Below are positions 12,040 through 19,237 of a stretch of DNA of 34,491 nucleotides, one piece after another. The DNA is from Streptomyces sp. sk2.1 (lineage in GTDB: Bacteria; Actinomycetota; Actinomycetes; Streptomycetales; Streptomycetaceae), in NCBI RefSeq assembly GCF_008120935.1, contig NZ_RDBO01000020.1, forward strand, positions 1,360,797 to 1,395,287, given 5' to 3'. Under the pieces are notes generated by a model, which did not search any database, was not told the origin of the DNA, and was given only the letters and a program-made list of their open reading frames with translations. The position numbers were made by a program, and so were the translations under genes. Position 1 is the first letter of the stretch. The number at the start of each line of letters is the position of its first letter.

Positions 12040-13641
12040 TCATTCGCGGGCGGGCCCGTGCGGGGGGCGCGGCCCCTTCCGCAGGGGCGCGAGGACCTCC
12101 ATCAGCCGGTGCAGCCGGGGCGCTGCGGCCAGTTCCTCCAGGGTGACCGGGTTTCCCTCCGCGTCGGCGACGGGCAGGCGCCAGTTGGGGTACTGGTCCC
12201 AGGTGCCGGGGAGGTTCTGCGGGCGGCGGTCGCCCAGCGCGTCGGGGAGCCAGACGCCGACCAGCCGGGCGGGGGTGCGCAGCAGGAAGCGGTGGACGGC
12301 GCGGACGGCGCCCTCCTCGTCGCTCTCGCCCTCGGGCAGCAGACCGAGGCGGGAGAGGTGTCCGAGCCATTCGGCGGTGTCGGTCGCGTCCGCCGCCGCC
12401 TCCACCGCCAGGGGGCGGGTGAGCAGGCCGAGGCGGTGGCGCAGCGTCACGTGGTCGCCGGCCAGCCGGGCGGCGGTGGACGGCAGGTCGTGGGTGGTGA
12501 CCGTGGCCAGGCAGTCCTCGCGCCACCGCTCGGGGGCCAGGGGGCGGCCGGTGTCCGCCCAGTCCCGTTCGAACCAGAGCACGGAGGTGCCGAGGACGCC
12601 GCGCCGGGCCAGGGCCTCGCGGACCCCCGGTTCGACGGTGCCGAGGTCCTCCCCCAGGACGACCGCGCCGGCCCGGTGCGCCTCCAGGACGAGGACGGCG
12701 AGCATCGCCTCCGCGTCGTGGCCGACGTAGGTGCCCTCGGTGGGCGGGCGGCCCTCGGGCACCCACCAGAGCCGGAACAGGCCCATGACGTGGTCGATGC
12801 GCAGCGCGCCCGCGTGGGCGAGGAGCCCGCGCAGCAGTCCGCGGTACGGGGCGTAGCCGGAGGCGGCGAGGGCGTCGGGGCGCCAGGGCGGCAGGCCCCA
12901 GTCCTGGCCCCGGGCGTTGAAGGCGTCCGGGGGCGCGCCGACGGACATGCCGTGCGCGAGGGCGTCCTGCTGGGCCCAGCTGTCGGAGCCGCCGGGGTGC
13001 ACACCGACGGCGAGGTCGTGGACGACGCCGACCGACATGCCCGCGTCCAGGGCGGCGCGCTGGGCCCCGGCGAGCTGGTCGTCGGTCAGCCAGGCGAGCC
13101 GGCAGTGGAAGTCGACCCGGTCCAGGAGTTCGCCGCGGGCGCGGGCGGTCTCCCGGGAGCGGGGGTCGCGGAGCGCGGCGGGCCAGGCGTGCCAGTCGGG
13201 ACCGTGCACCTCGGCGAGGGCGCACCACAGGGCGTGGTCCTCCAGGGCCCGTCCCTGTTCGGCCAGGAAGTCGCAGTACGCGGCGCGGCGGCCCGGGGTG
13301 AGGGGCACCTCCCGTACCAGTTCGAGCGCTCGGCGCTTGAGTTCCCAGACGGCGTCGCGGTCGATCAGGGCGCCCTTGTACAGGACCGTGTCGGTGAGCG
13401 AGGCGGCGCTCTGGCGCAGGTCGTCGAGGGCACCGCGGTCGGCCACGTACCCGTACTCGGGGATGTCCTCGACGCGCAGGTGGACGGGGTCGGGGAAGCG
13501 CCGCGACGAGGGGCGGTACGGGGACGGGTCGGTGGGGTCGCCGGGCACGGCGGCGTGCAGCGGGTTGACCTGGACGAACCCGGCGCCGAGGGCCCGCCCG
13601 GACCAGGCCGCGAGATCGGCGAGGTCCCCGAGGTCGCCCAT
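12040..13641 (-). CDS. malQ: MalQ C-terminal catalytic part (open frame after the palindrome)
   Basis: A 533-residue frame from ATG 13641 (GDLGDLADLAAWSGRALG) that contains the entire GH77 catalytic core, including all three acidic residues. The ATG is internal to MalQ, in the conserved SWGMGDLGDL motif, and has no ribosome site, so it is unlikely to be a natural start. If the palindrome is real, this fragment lacks the N-terminal domain and the first strand of the barrel (HGFLVQLYS) and is probably inactive. Confidence 0.7.
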   Translation of the reverse strand: MGDLGDLADLAAWSGRALGAGFVQVNPLHAAVPGDPTDPSPYRPSSRRFPDPVHLRVEDIPEYGYVADRGALDDLRQSAASLTDTVLYKGALIDRDAVWELKRRALELVREVPLTPGRRAAYCDFLAEQGRALEDHALWCALAEVHGPDWHAWPAALRDPRSRETARARGELLDRVDFHCRLAWLTDDQLAGAQRAALDAGMSVGVVHDLAVGVHPGGSDSWAQQDALAHGMSVGAPPDAFNARGQDWGLPPWRPDALAASGYAPYRGLLRGLLAHAGALRIDHVMGLFRLWWVPEGRPPTEGTYVGHDAEAMLAVLVLEAHRAGAVVLGEDLGTVEPGVREALARRGVLGTSVLWFERDWADTGRPLAPERWREDCLATVTTHDLPSTAARLAGDHVTLRHRLGLLTRPLAVEAAADATDTAEWLGHLSRLGLLPEGESDEEGAVRAVHRFLLRTPARLVGVWLPDALGDRRPQNLPGTWDQYPNWRLPVADAEGNPVTLEELAAAPRLHRLMEVLAPLRKGPRPPHGPARE

Positions 13642-13835
13642 GCCCCAGGAGCGGGCGGAGAGCAGGGAGTAGAGCTGGACCAGGAAGCCGTGGCCGCGGG
13701 CGGGCGGGCGGGGCGGCCCGCGGCCACGGCTTCCTGGTCCAGCTCTACTCCCTGCTCTCCGCCCGCTCCTGGGGCATGGGCGACCTCGGGGACCTCGCCG
13801 ATCTCGCGGCCTGGTCCGGGCGGGCCCTCGGCGCC
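13582..13835. repeat. 254-bp perfect inverted repeat inside malQ
   Basis: The arm 13582-13701 and the arm 13716-13835 are exact reverse complements over 120 nt as far as I can read, with a 14-nt G-rich centre (13702-13715). The left arm is genuine malQ coding sequence on the minus strand. The right arm is the same sequence pointing the wrong way. The centre and the right-hand border share the 10-mer CGCCCCGCCC (minus strand 13715-13706 and 13847-13838), a microhomology that fits template switching at a GC-rich stall. Confidence 0.95.
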
Positions 13836-14470
13836 CGGGGCGGGGCGACGACGAGCGTGCAGGCGGCGATACGGCCGCCCGGCGCGCGCACGGCCAGCCG
13901 GTGCACCCCGAGCGGCGGCTCCGTCCACCAGGCGGGCGTCACCGGCTGGTCCGTCCCGGCGTCATCCGCCCCGGCGGCCGATCGCGAACCGGCCGGTCGC
14001 GAAACGGCCGACCGCGGAACAGCCGGTTGAGAACCGGCCGGTCGCGAACCGACCGACTGCGAACCGGCCGGTTGCGAAACGACCGATCGCAGAACGGCTG
14101 ACTGCGAAGCGGCCGGATCCGCTCGCCCGGCCGGATCCGTTCGCCCGGCCGGGACGTGCGTGCGCGGGACCGGGGGCGATCCGGGGTCCTCCAGTCGGAT
14201 GTCGAGCGTGGTGCCGGGCGGCAGGGCGGTCAGGGCGGGCGGCAGCGGCTCCCCGGCCCACACCACCACGGTCGGCGGGAGCAGCCGGGAACGGGCCGCC
14301 GACTCGGCGGCGGCGAGCGATTCCCGTACCGCTTCGGGTGTGGTGGCGTCCACGCCGAGCGCGGCGAGCACGGCGACGACCGTGCCGTCGGGGACGGGGA
14401 CCGCCGGTCCGGCGGACGGGGAGTGGGAGGTGGCGACGCCGTGCAGTGCGGCGAGCCGGGTCAAGCCCAT
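13745..14470 (-). CDS. malQ: MalQ N-terminal part, truncated
   Basis: A 241-residue frame from ATG 14470, with ribosome site AGGAG just upstream and only 15 nt after the preceding small gene. It starts GLTRLAALHGVATSH, the usual MalQ N-terminal domain, and continues with AVLAALGVDATTPEAV and a Ser/Pro/Ala-rich repeat insertion. The final 30 or so residues (RARPDQAARSARS onward) are translation of the inverted arm and are not MalQ sequence. Confidence 0.7.
   Translation of the reverse strand: MGLTRLAALHGVATSHSPSAGPAVPVPDGTVVAVLAALGVDATTPEAVRESLAAAESAARSRLLPPTVVVWAGEPLPPALTALPPGTTLDIRLEDPGSPPVPRTHVPAGRTDPAGRADPAASQSAVLRSVVSQPAGSQSVGSRPAGSQPAVPRSAVSRPAGSRSAAGADDAGTDQPVTPAWWTEPPLGVHRLAVRAPGGRIAACTLVVAPPRAPRARPDQAARSARSPRSPMPQERAESRE
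13984..14118. repeat. Nine 15-nt tandem repeats within malQ
   Basis: Nine consecutive 15-nt units resembling GCGAACCGGCCGGTC, with substitutions but a strict 15-nt period. On the minus strand they encode a five-residue repeat of the type S-[QR]-[SP]-A-[GV] (for example SRPAG, SQSVG, SQPAG). Two 18-nt units, 14119-14136 and 14137-14154, follow and encode PAGRTD and PAGRAD. The array lies in the linker between the N-terminal domain and the catalytic part of MalQ, keeps frame, and is probably a length-variable flexible linker. Confidence 0.9.
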
Positions 14471-14485
14471 GCGGACTCCTGGGGA

Positions 14486-14743
14486 CTACGGGCCCCACAC
14501 GCCGCCGGAGGTGGCCGGCTCGCTGGTCAGCGGAGCGTTGACGGCGAGCGGGGGTTCGCTGGTCAGGGGGGTGACGTCGGCGAGCGGCGGCTCGCTGGTC
14601 AGGGGTATCGCGTCACCGAGCGGCGGCTCGCTGGTCAGCGGTCCGGGGCCGGCGTCCGGGGCCGGATCGGTCGGCGGGACGGCGGCGGGGGAAGGGACCT
14701 GTCCGGAGAGGGCGGAGAGCAGAAGCTGCGCGGCGGCGGGCAT
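14486..14743 (-). CDS. Small Pro-rich protein with four 12-residue repeats
   Basis: An 85-residue frame starting at ATG 14743, with a perfect AGGAGG 5 nt upstream (14749-14754 on the plus strand); this ribosome site is the main support that it is expressed. The N-terminus is PAAAQLLLSALSG followed by a Pro/Asp-rich linker. The C-terminal half is four tandem 12-residue units beginning PLTSEPPLA (the last is degenerate, PLTSEPATS), encoded by 36-nt DNA repeats at 14498-14641. There is no convincing signal peptide. The stop is 15 nt before the malQ start, so the two genes probably form an operon. I recognise no family; a chance frame created by the repeats remains possible. Confidence 0.55.
   Translation of the reverse strand: MPAAAQLLLSALSGQVPSPAAVPPTDPAPDAGPGPLTSEPPLGDAIPLTSEPPLADVTPLTSEPPLAVNAPLTSEPATSGGVWGP
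14498..14641. repeat. Four 36-nt direct repeats
   Basis: Four in-phase 36-nt copies encoding PLTSEPPLGDAI, PLTSEPPLADVT, PLTSEPPLAVNA and PLTSEPATSGGV on the minus strand. The core GGCTCGCTGGTCAG (plus strand) is nearly invariant. Confidence 0.88.
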
Positions 14744-14992
14744 GGCGGCCTCCTGGCCGTGGGGGAAGCAGGACACGGCAGGCCTACCCAGTGGGCTCTG
14801 CCACAGACGTAGGCGTTACCACAACGAGTTCAACGTGCTCCGGGTCACATTCCGTTCCCCCGGGGCCGTTTCCCCGTAAGTTGTTCGCCGTTTTCGGCCA
14901 TCCGGCGTCATCCTTGAGGCCGTCCGCCCCCGGCCGACCACCCCTCACCCCAACCGCCGTACCGGGCATTTCCGGCACAACAACCACGCGCA

Positions 14993-15021
14993 TTGACACC
15001 CTCGCACGCGGGTGGTGGGCT
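14993..15021 (+). promoter_or_regulatory. Weak candidate promoter of the GH84 gene
   Basis: TTGACA (14993-14998), then 17 nt, then TGGGCT (15016-15021), which differs by one base from the Streptomyces -10 variant TAGGCT. It lies 36 nt before the chosen GH84 start. The region 14777-15056 is the divergent intergenic space shared with the small repeat gene; nothing else firm was seen in it. Confidence 0.3.
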
Positions 15022-15056
15022 CGGAGCCCATCGGCGGGAACGAGGTGAGGAGAGCC

Positions 15057-18000
15057 ATGCGGCTCACACGCAGGGGGCAGGCGACGGCCATCGCGGTGGC
15101 CGTGTTCGGCGGGCTGCTCTCCGCCCAGGCCCCGGCCGCCGTCGCGGCCCCTCCGGGGCCCGGCTCCTCCCCCGCCGCCACCACGCCCGACCGCGCGGAC
15201 GGGACGCCGCCCGCCGTGTGGCCCCGGCCGCAGTCCGTCGAGGCCGCGGGCCGGTCCGTGCCGCTCACCTCCGAGGCCACCCTCGTCGCCGACGCGCACG
15301 CCGATCCGTACGCGGTCGACGCGTTGCGCCAGGTCCTGCGGGACGCGGGCGTGCGGACCGTCCACGAGTCCCTGCCCGGCCGCGGCCCGGTCGTCCGGCT
15401 GGGCGGCGGGAGCGCCCGGGACGCGCTGCGCGCCCTGCGCGCCCCCGCCCGCGGCGATCTGCCCTCCGGCGGCTACCGGATCGCGGTCGGCCGGACCGGG
15501 GGCCGGGACACCGTCGCCCTGGACGGCGTCGGCGAGGACGGCCTCTTCCACGGCGTGCAGACGCTGCGTCAGCTGATCCGGGACGGCGGCGTCGCCGGGG
15601 TGACCGTCCGGGACTGGCCGGCCACCGCCGTGCGCGGCATGGCCGAGGGCTTCTACGGGCAGCCGTGGTCCCGCGCGGAGCGGCTGGCGCAGATCGACTT
15701 CATGGGGCGCACGAAGCAGAACAGGTACCTGTACGCGGCGGGCGACGACCCGTACCGGCAGGCTCGCTGGCGGGACCCGTACCCGGCCGACCGGCGCGCC
15801 GACTTCCGGGCGCTGGCCGAGCGGGCGCGGGCGGCGCACGTGACGCTCGGCTGGGCCGTCTCGCCCGGCCAGGCCATGTGCATGTCGTCGTCCGCCGACG
15901 TGCGGGCGCTGACGAAGAAGCTCGACGCGATGTGGGCGCTGGGGGTGCGGGCCTTCCAGCTCCAGTTCCAGGACGTCAGCTACAGCGAGTGGCACTGCGA
16001 CGCCGACGCCGACGCCTTCGGCCGGGGCCCCGAGGCCGCGGCCCGGGCGCAGGCGCGCGTGGCGAGCGCGGTGGCCCGGCACCTCGCGGACCGTCACCCG
16101 GACGCGCCGCCGCTGTCCGTGATGCCGACGGAGTTCTACCAGGACGGGGCGACCGAGTACCGCACGGCGCTCGCCGAGGAGCTGGACGACCGGGTCCAGG
16201 TGGCCTGGACCGGCGTCGGGGTCGTGCCGCGGACCATCACCGGCGGGGAACTGGCCGGGGCCCGCGCCGCGTTCCGGCACCCGCTGGTCACGCTGGACAA
16301 CTACCCGGTCAACGACTACGCCCAGGACCGGCTCTTCCTCGGCCCGTACACCGGCCGGGACCCGGCGGTGGCGACCGGTTCCGCGGCGCTGATCGCCAAC
16401 GCGATGGAGCAGTCCTCCGCCTCCCGCATCCCGCTGTTCACCGCCGCCGACTTCGCCTGGAACCCGCGGGGCTACCGGCCGCAGGAGTCCTGGCGGGCGG
16501 CGATCGACGACCTGGCGGGCGGCGACGCGCGCACCGGGGACGCGCTGCGCGCGCTGGCCGGGAACAGCGCCGCGTCCGTGCTGGGCGGTGACGAGTCGGC
16601 GTATCTGCGGCCGCTGCTGGCCGCGTTCTGGAAGTCCCGCACCGGCGAGGACGCCGCGGCGCGGGACGAGGCGGCCCGCGAGCTGCGGGCGGCGTTCACC
16701 GTGATGCGCCGGGCCCCGGAGCGGCTGGCGGACGTGGCGGACGGACGGCTGGGCGAGGAAGTGCGGCCGTGGAGCGAGCAGTTGTCCCGGTACGGCCGGG
16801 CGGGCGAGCTGGCCGTCGATCTGCTGGGCGCCCAGTCGCGCGGTGACGGCGCCGCCGCGTGGCGGGCGTCGCTGGCGCTGGAGCCGGTGCACAAGGCCGT
16901 GAAGGCGGGCGGCGCGACGGTCGGCAAGGGGGTCCTCGGGCCGTTCCTGGACCGGGTGCGCCGGGAGGCGGACGCCTGGACGGGCGCGGACCGCGACGCC
17001 GGTACGGTCTCGCGGACGTCGGACGGCTACACGGTCCGGCTAAACCGGCCCCGCCCGGTGGAGACGGTGACGGCGATGACCGCGCCGGGCAGCGGCTCGG
17101 TGGCCGGCGCGAAGCTGGAGGCCCATGTGCCCGGCGAGGGCTGGCGCACGCTCGGCACGCTGTCGGAGACCGGCTGGACCCAGACGACGGCCGAGGGGCT
17201 GCGGACCGACGCGATCCGGATCAGCCGCCCCGCGGAGGTCCCGGTGACGCCCTCCGTCGTCACGGGCTCCCTGCCGCCGTTCGTGCCCGGGAACCGGGCG
17301 GGCGACGGGGACGGCGGGAACACGTCGTCCCGGCCCCTGGACGTGCGGGCGCTCGTGCCCTGGTTCGGGGACGAGCCCGCCGCCCGGCTCGCTCTCGCGC
17401 GCGGCGAGACGGACGCCGTGATCGGCGGCGGCCCGCAGCGGGTCGAGGCGCACCTGGCCGCCCGGCGCCCCTCCGAGGTGCGGGGCGAGCTCACCGCGAA
17501 GGCGCCCGAGGGCATCGAGGTGAACGTCCCGAAGCGGACGAGGGTGCCGCGCGGTTCGCACACCGCCGTCCCCGTCGAGATCACGGTCCCGGCGGGCACC
17601 CCGGCCGGCGAGTACGAGGTGCCGATCGGCTTCGGCGACGAGCGCAGCACGCTCACCGTCCGGGCGTTCCCGCGCACCGGCGGCCCCGACCTGCTGCGCA
17701 CCGCCACCGCCTCCTCGTCCGGCGACGAGACGCCCGACTTCCCGGCGTCGGCCGCCACGGACGGCGATCCGGGGACCCGCTGGTCCTCGCCCGTCGAGGA
17801 CGGCGCCTGGTGGCAGGCGGAGCTGCCCCGGGCCACCCGGGTCGGCGAGGTGGTGCTGCACTGGCAGGACGCGTACGCCTCCCGCTACCGCGTCCAGGTC
17901 TCCCCCGACGGCCGCAACTGGCGCACGGCGGCCACCGTCCGGGAGGGCAGGGGCGGGCGCGAGTCGGTCCGGATGGACGCGAAGGACACCCGCTTCCTCA

Positions 18001-18083
18001 GGGTCCAGGGCGACGCCCGGGGCACCGAGTTCGGCTACTCGCTGTGGTCCGTGGAGGCGTACGCCGTCGCCGGCAGGGGATAG
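15057..18083 (+). CDS. Secreted GH84-like beta-N-acetylglucosaminidase
   Basis: A secreted enzyme of about 1008 residues, predicted to remove terminal beta-linked GlcNAc from glycans or glycoproteins. I chose ATG 15057, with GAGGAG 4 nt upstream, which opens with a signal peptide (MRLTRRGQATAIAVAVFG, cleavage near AAVAAPP). An N-terminal GH20b/GH84-type alpha-beta domain (PRPQSVEAAG) precedes the barrel that begins RGMAEGFYGQPWS. Later family landmarks are AWTGVGVV, DNYPVNDY, ALIANAMEQS and TAADFAWNP. The expected catalytic Asp-Asp pair reads Gln305-Asp306 (FQDVSYSEWHC). Then come a helical region, a NEW3-like beta domain (PEGIEVNVP, GTPAGEYEVPI) and a C-terminal F5/8-type carbohydrate-binding module (TDGDPGTRWSS to LWSVEAY). 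It is monocistronic and convergent with the HNH gene. Confidence 0.88.
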   Translation: MRLTRRGQATAIAVAVFGGLLSAQAPAAVAAPPGPGSSPAATTPDRADGTPPAVWPRPQSVEAAGRSVPLTSEATLVADAHADPYAVDALRQVLRDAGVRTVHESLPGRGPVVRLGGGSARDALRALRAPARGDLPSGGYRIAVGRTGGRDTVALDGVGEDGLFHGVQTLRQLIRDGGVAGVTVRDWPATAVRGMAEGFYGQPWSRAERLAQIDFMGRTKQNRYLYAAGDDPYRQARWRDPYPADRRADFRALAERARAAHVTLGWAVSPGQAMCMSSSADVRALTKKLDAMWALGVRAFQLQFQDVSYSEWHCDADADAFGRGPEAAARAQARVASAVARHLADRHPDAPPLSVMPTEFYQDGATEYRTALAEELDDRVQVAWTGVGVVPRTITGGELAGARAAFRHPLVTLDNYPVNDYAQDRLFLGPYTGRDPAVATGSAALIANAMEQSSASRIPLFTAADFAWNPRGYRPQESWRAAIDDLAGGDARTGDALRALAGNSAASVLGGDESAYLRPLLAAFWKSRTGEDAAARDEAARELRAAFTVMRRAPERLADVADGRLGEEVRPWSEQLSRYGRAGELAVDLLGAQSRGDGAAAWRASLALEPVHKAVKAGGATVGKGVLGPFLDRVRREADAWTGADRDAGTVSRTSDGYTVRLNRPRPVETVTAMTAPGSGSVAGAKLEAHVPGEGWRTLGTLSETGWTQTTAEGLRTDAIRISRPAEVPVTPSVVTGSLPPFVPGNRAGDGDGGNTSSRPLDVRALVPWFGDEPAARLALARGETDAVIGGGPQRVEAHLAARRPSEVRGELTAKAPEGIEVNVPKRTRVPRGSHTAVPVEITVPAGTPAGEYEVPIGFGDERSTLTVRAFPRTGGPDLLRTATASSSGDETPDFPASAATDGDPGTRWSSPVEDGAWWQAELPRATRVGEVVLHWQDAYASRYRVQVSPDGRNWRTAATVREGRGGRESVRMDAKDTRFLRVQGDARGTEFGYSLWSVEAYAVAGRG

Positions 18084-18119
18084 GGCTCACAGGCCCCGCC
18101 GCGCACCGCACGCCGCGGG

Positions 18120-18262
18120 CCCGGCACACGCCCGGACCGAAGCGTCCCGGTCCGGCGCGTCTCCGCCCGGCACACGCCCGGACCGGGGCGTCCCGGTCCG
18201 GGGCATCCCGACCCGGCGCACGCCCGGTCCGGGGCATCCCGATCCCGGTCCGGGGCATCCCG
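18120..18262. repeat. Intergenic direct-repeat cluster
   Basis: Between the GH84 and HNH genes. CCCGGCACACGCCCGGACCG occurs at 18120-18139 and 18166-18185, and CCCGGTCCGGGGCATCCCG occurs three times at 18192-18210, 18223-18241 and 18244-18262. The units are irregularly spaced and partly self-complementary, so the transcript could fold into several hairpins. Confidence 0.85.
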
Positions 18263-18267
18263 GACCG

Positions 18268-18294
18268 CCCCGGGGCCCCTTCCCGGCCCCGGGG
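18268..18294. terminator. Hairpin between GH84 and HNH genes
   Basis: Ten-bp perfect stem (18268-18277 with 18285-18294) and a 7-nt loop between two converging genes. A second 10-bp inverted repeat, 18303-18312 with 18331-18340, overlaps the HNH stop codon and may assist. Confidence 0.6.
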
Positions 18295-18312
18295 ACGACG
18301 AAGGCCCGGATC

Positions 18313-18849
18313 TCAGGCCGATATGCCGTCGATCCGGGCCATCGCGTCGTCCGCGCCGAACGGTTGCAAGTACGGCAACCAGCGCGGATCGCGATGTCCC
18401 GTGCCGATGATCCGCCAGGCGAGACCCGTGGGCGGGGCGGGTTGCTGGTGCAGCCGCCAGCCGAGCTCCGGCAGGTGCCGGTCCGCCTTGACGTGGTTGC
18501 AGCGGCGGCAGGCCGCCACCACGTTGTCCCAGGAGTGCTGTCCGCCGCGGCTGCGCGGAATCACGTGGTCGATGCTGGTCGCGGCGGCACCGCAGTACAT
18601 GCAGCGTCCCCCGTCCCTGGCGAAGAGCGCCCTGCGGGTCAGCGGTACGGGCCCCCGGTACGGGACGCGTACGAACCGCTTCAGGCGGACGACGCTGGGG
18701 GCCGGAACGGCCCGGGTGGCACTGTGCATGAAGGCGCCGGACTCCTCTAGGCAGATGGCCTTGTTTTCGAGGACGAGGACGAGCGCGCGGCGGAGCGGTA
18801 CGACGCCGAGTGGCTCGTACGACGCGTTGAGAACCAGGACATGCGGCAC
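18313..18849 (-). CDS. HNH endonuclease family protein
   Basis: A 178-residue protein with an N-terminal module VLVLNASYEPLGVVPLRRA typical of a widespread actinobacterial HNH family. The zinc-stabilised HNH domain follows at about residues 75-125: RDGGRCMYCG, TSIDHVIPRSRGG (catalytic His), NVVAACRRCNHVKADR. The CxxC pairs and His-Asn-His pattern are complete, so nuclease activity is plausible. The start is GTG at 18849 with a perfect AGGAGG 8 nt upstream. The biological role of this family in Streptomyces is not settled. It is divergent from the MscS gene and has no restriction or recombination partner nearby. Confidence 0.93.
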   Translation of the reverse strand: MPHVLVLNASYEPLGVVPLRRALVLVLENKAICLEESGAFMHSATRAVPAPSVVRLKRFVRVPYRGPVPLTRRALFARDGGRCMYCGAAATSIDHVIPRSRGGQHSWDNVVAACRRCNHVKADRHLPELGWRLHQQPAPPTGLAWRIIGTGHRDPRWLPYLQPFGADDAMARIDGISA

Positions 18850-19237
18850 GGTGGATGCCTCCTTGTACGCCGGCGGCGCGTGGCTCGCGCCGGGACGATC
18901 CGATCTCAGTTTCTACTCCTGCCTGGTCGGAGCGCCACCACGTGCGGGTAACGGGCCGGAAGGATTTTTCCGCCGCGGGCTCCCCGCCGGCCGCCGCGGA
19001 CCGCCGCCCGCGGCCCGGGCGCACGCCGGAGCGGAAGCTTCCGGCAGGGCCCCGGCGGCGGTCGCGCGTGGTGTGCGATCGGCCACATGCCGCCCCGGCG
19101 GACTGTGCCCCTCTGCCTCGTTCCGTCCTCCCGTTTCCCCTCGCGGGGTGCTTCTCCCGCCCCGGACGCGCCCCTGGACCACGCGCGATGCCCCGTTAGT
19201 GTGGTTGGTCTGCCGTAGTCCATCTGGAGGTTCCGCC
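18850..19237. other. 388-bp divergent intergenic region
   Basis: Lies between the HNH and MscS starts. It holds the HNH ribosome site (CCTCCTT on the plus strand near 18858), a 12-nt perfect palindrome CGGAAGCTTCCG at 19032-19043, the candidate MscS promoter at its right end and the MscS ribosome site GGAGG at 19226-19230. Reading frames here look like shadows; no further gene is supported. Confidence 0.6.
19175..19202 (+). promoter_or_regulatory. Candidate promoter of the MscS gene
   Basis: TGGACC (19175-19180), a 16-nt spacer and TAGTGT (19197-19202), a fair match to the vegetative Streptomyces consensus, 35 nt before the GTG start. Confidence 0.35.

Larger units (their letters stand above)
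12040..14470 (-). pseudogene. malQ: 4-alpha-glucanotransferase (malQ) split by an inverted duplication
   Basis: GH77 amylomaltase, which transfers alpha-1,4-glucan segments between maltodextrins in glycogen/maltose metabolism. The start is ATG 14470 with AGGAG a few bases upstream. The N-terminal half runs in frame to VVAPPRAP (about 13836), then enters an antisense copy of downstream malQ sequence and stops at 13745. The C-terminal half is intact: RGHGFLVQLYSLLS, then WGMGDLGDL, nucleophile Asp in LRIDHVMG (codon near 12795), acid/base Glu in LGEDLGTV (12651) and Asp in TTHDLPS (12489). Removing 127 nt (for example 13709-13835) rejoins both halves in one frame of about 767 residues through VVAPPRPPARGHGF. 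The gene is therefore broken as presented, either by a real rearrangement or by misassembly. Confidence 0.85.

Noticed and set aside
13776..14030. Plus-strand frame starting at the inverted copy of malQ
   Set aside because: It begins with genuine MalQ residues only because the inverted arm carries them, then runs antisense through the MalQ linker; not an independent gene.
13984..14118. Short repeats resembling a CRISPR array
   Set aside because: The units are directly adjacent with no spacers, 15 nt long and in frame within malQ.
10576..14541. Plus-strand frame of 1321 codons across LysR and malQ
   Set aside because: Runs antisense to three recognisable genes and shows only biased low-complexity translation.
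14777..15056. Possible DasR-type operator in front of the GH84 gene
   Set aside because: I looked for an ACTGGTCTAGACCAGT-like dyad and for a copy of the AGGAAANTTTCCT box and saw neither.
16859..19237. Long N-terminal extension of the MscS gene through GH84 and the HNH gene
   Set aside because: The extension is out of frame with GH84 coding and antisense to HNH; a good ribosome site and conserved start are at 19238.
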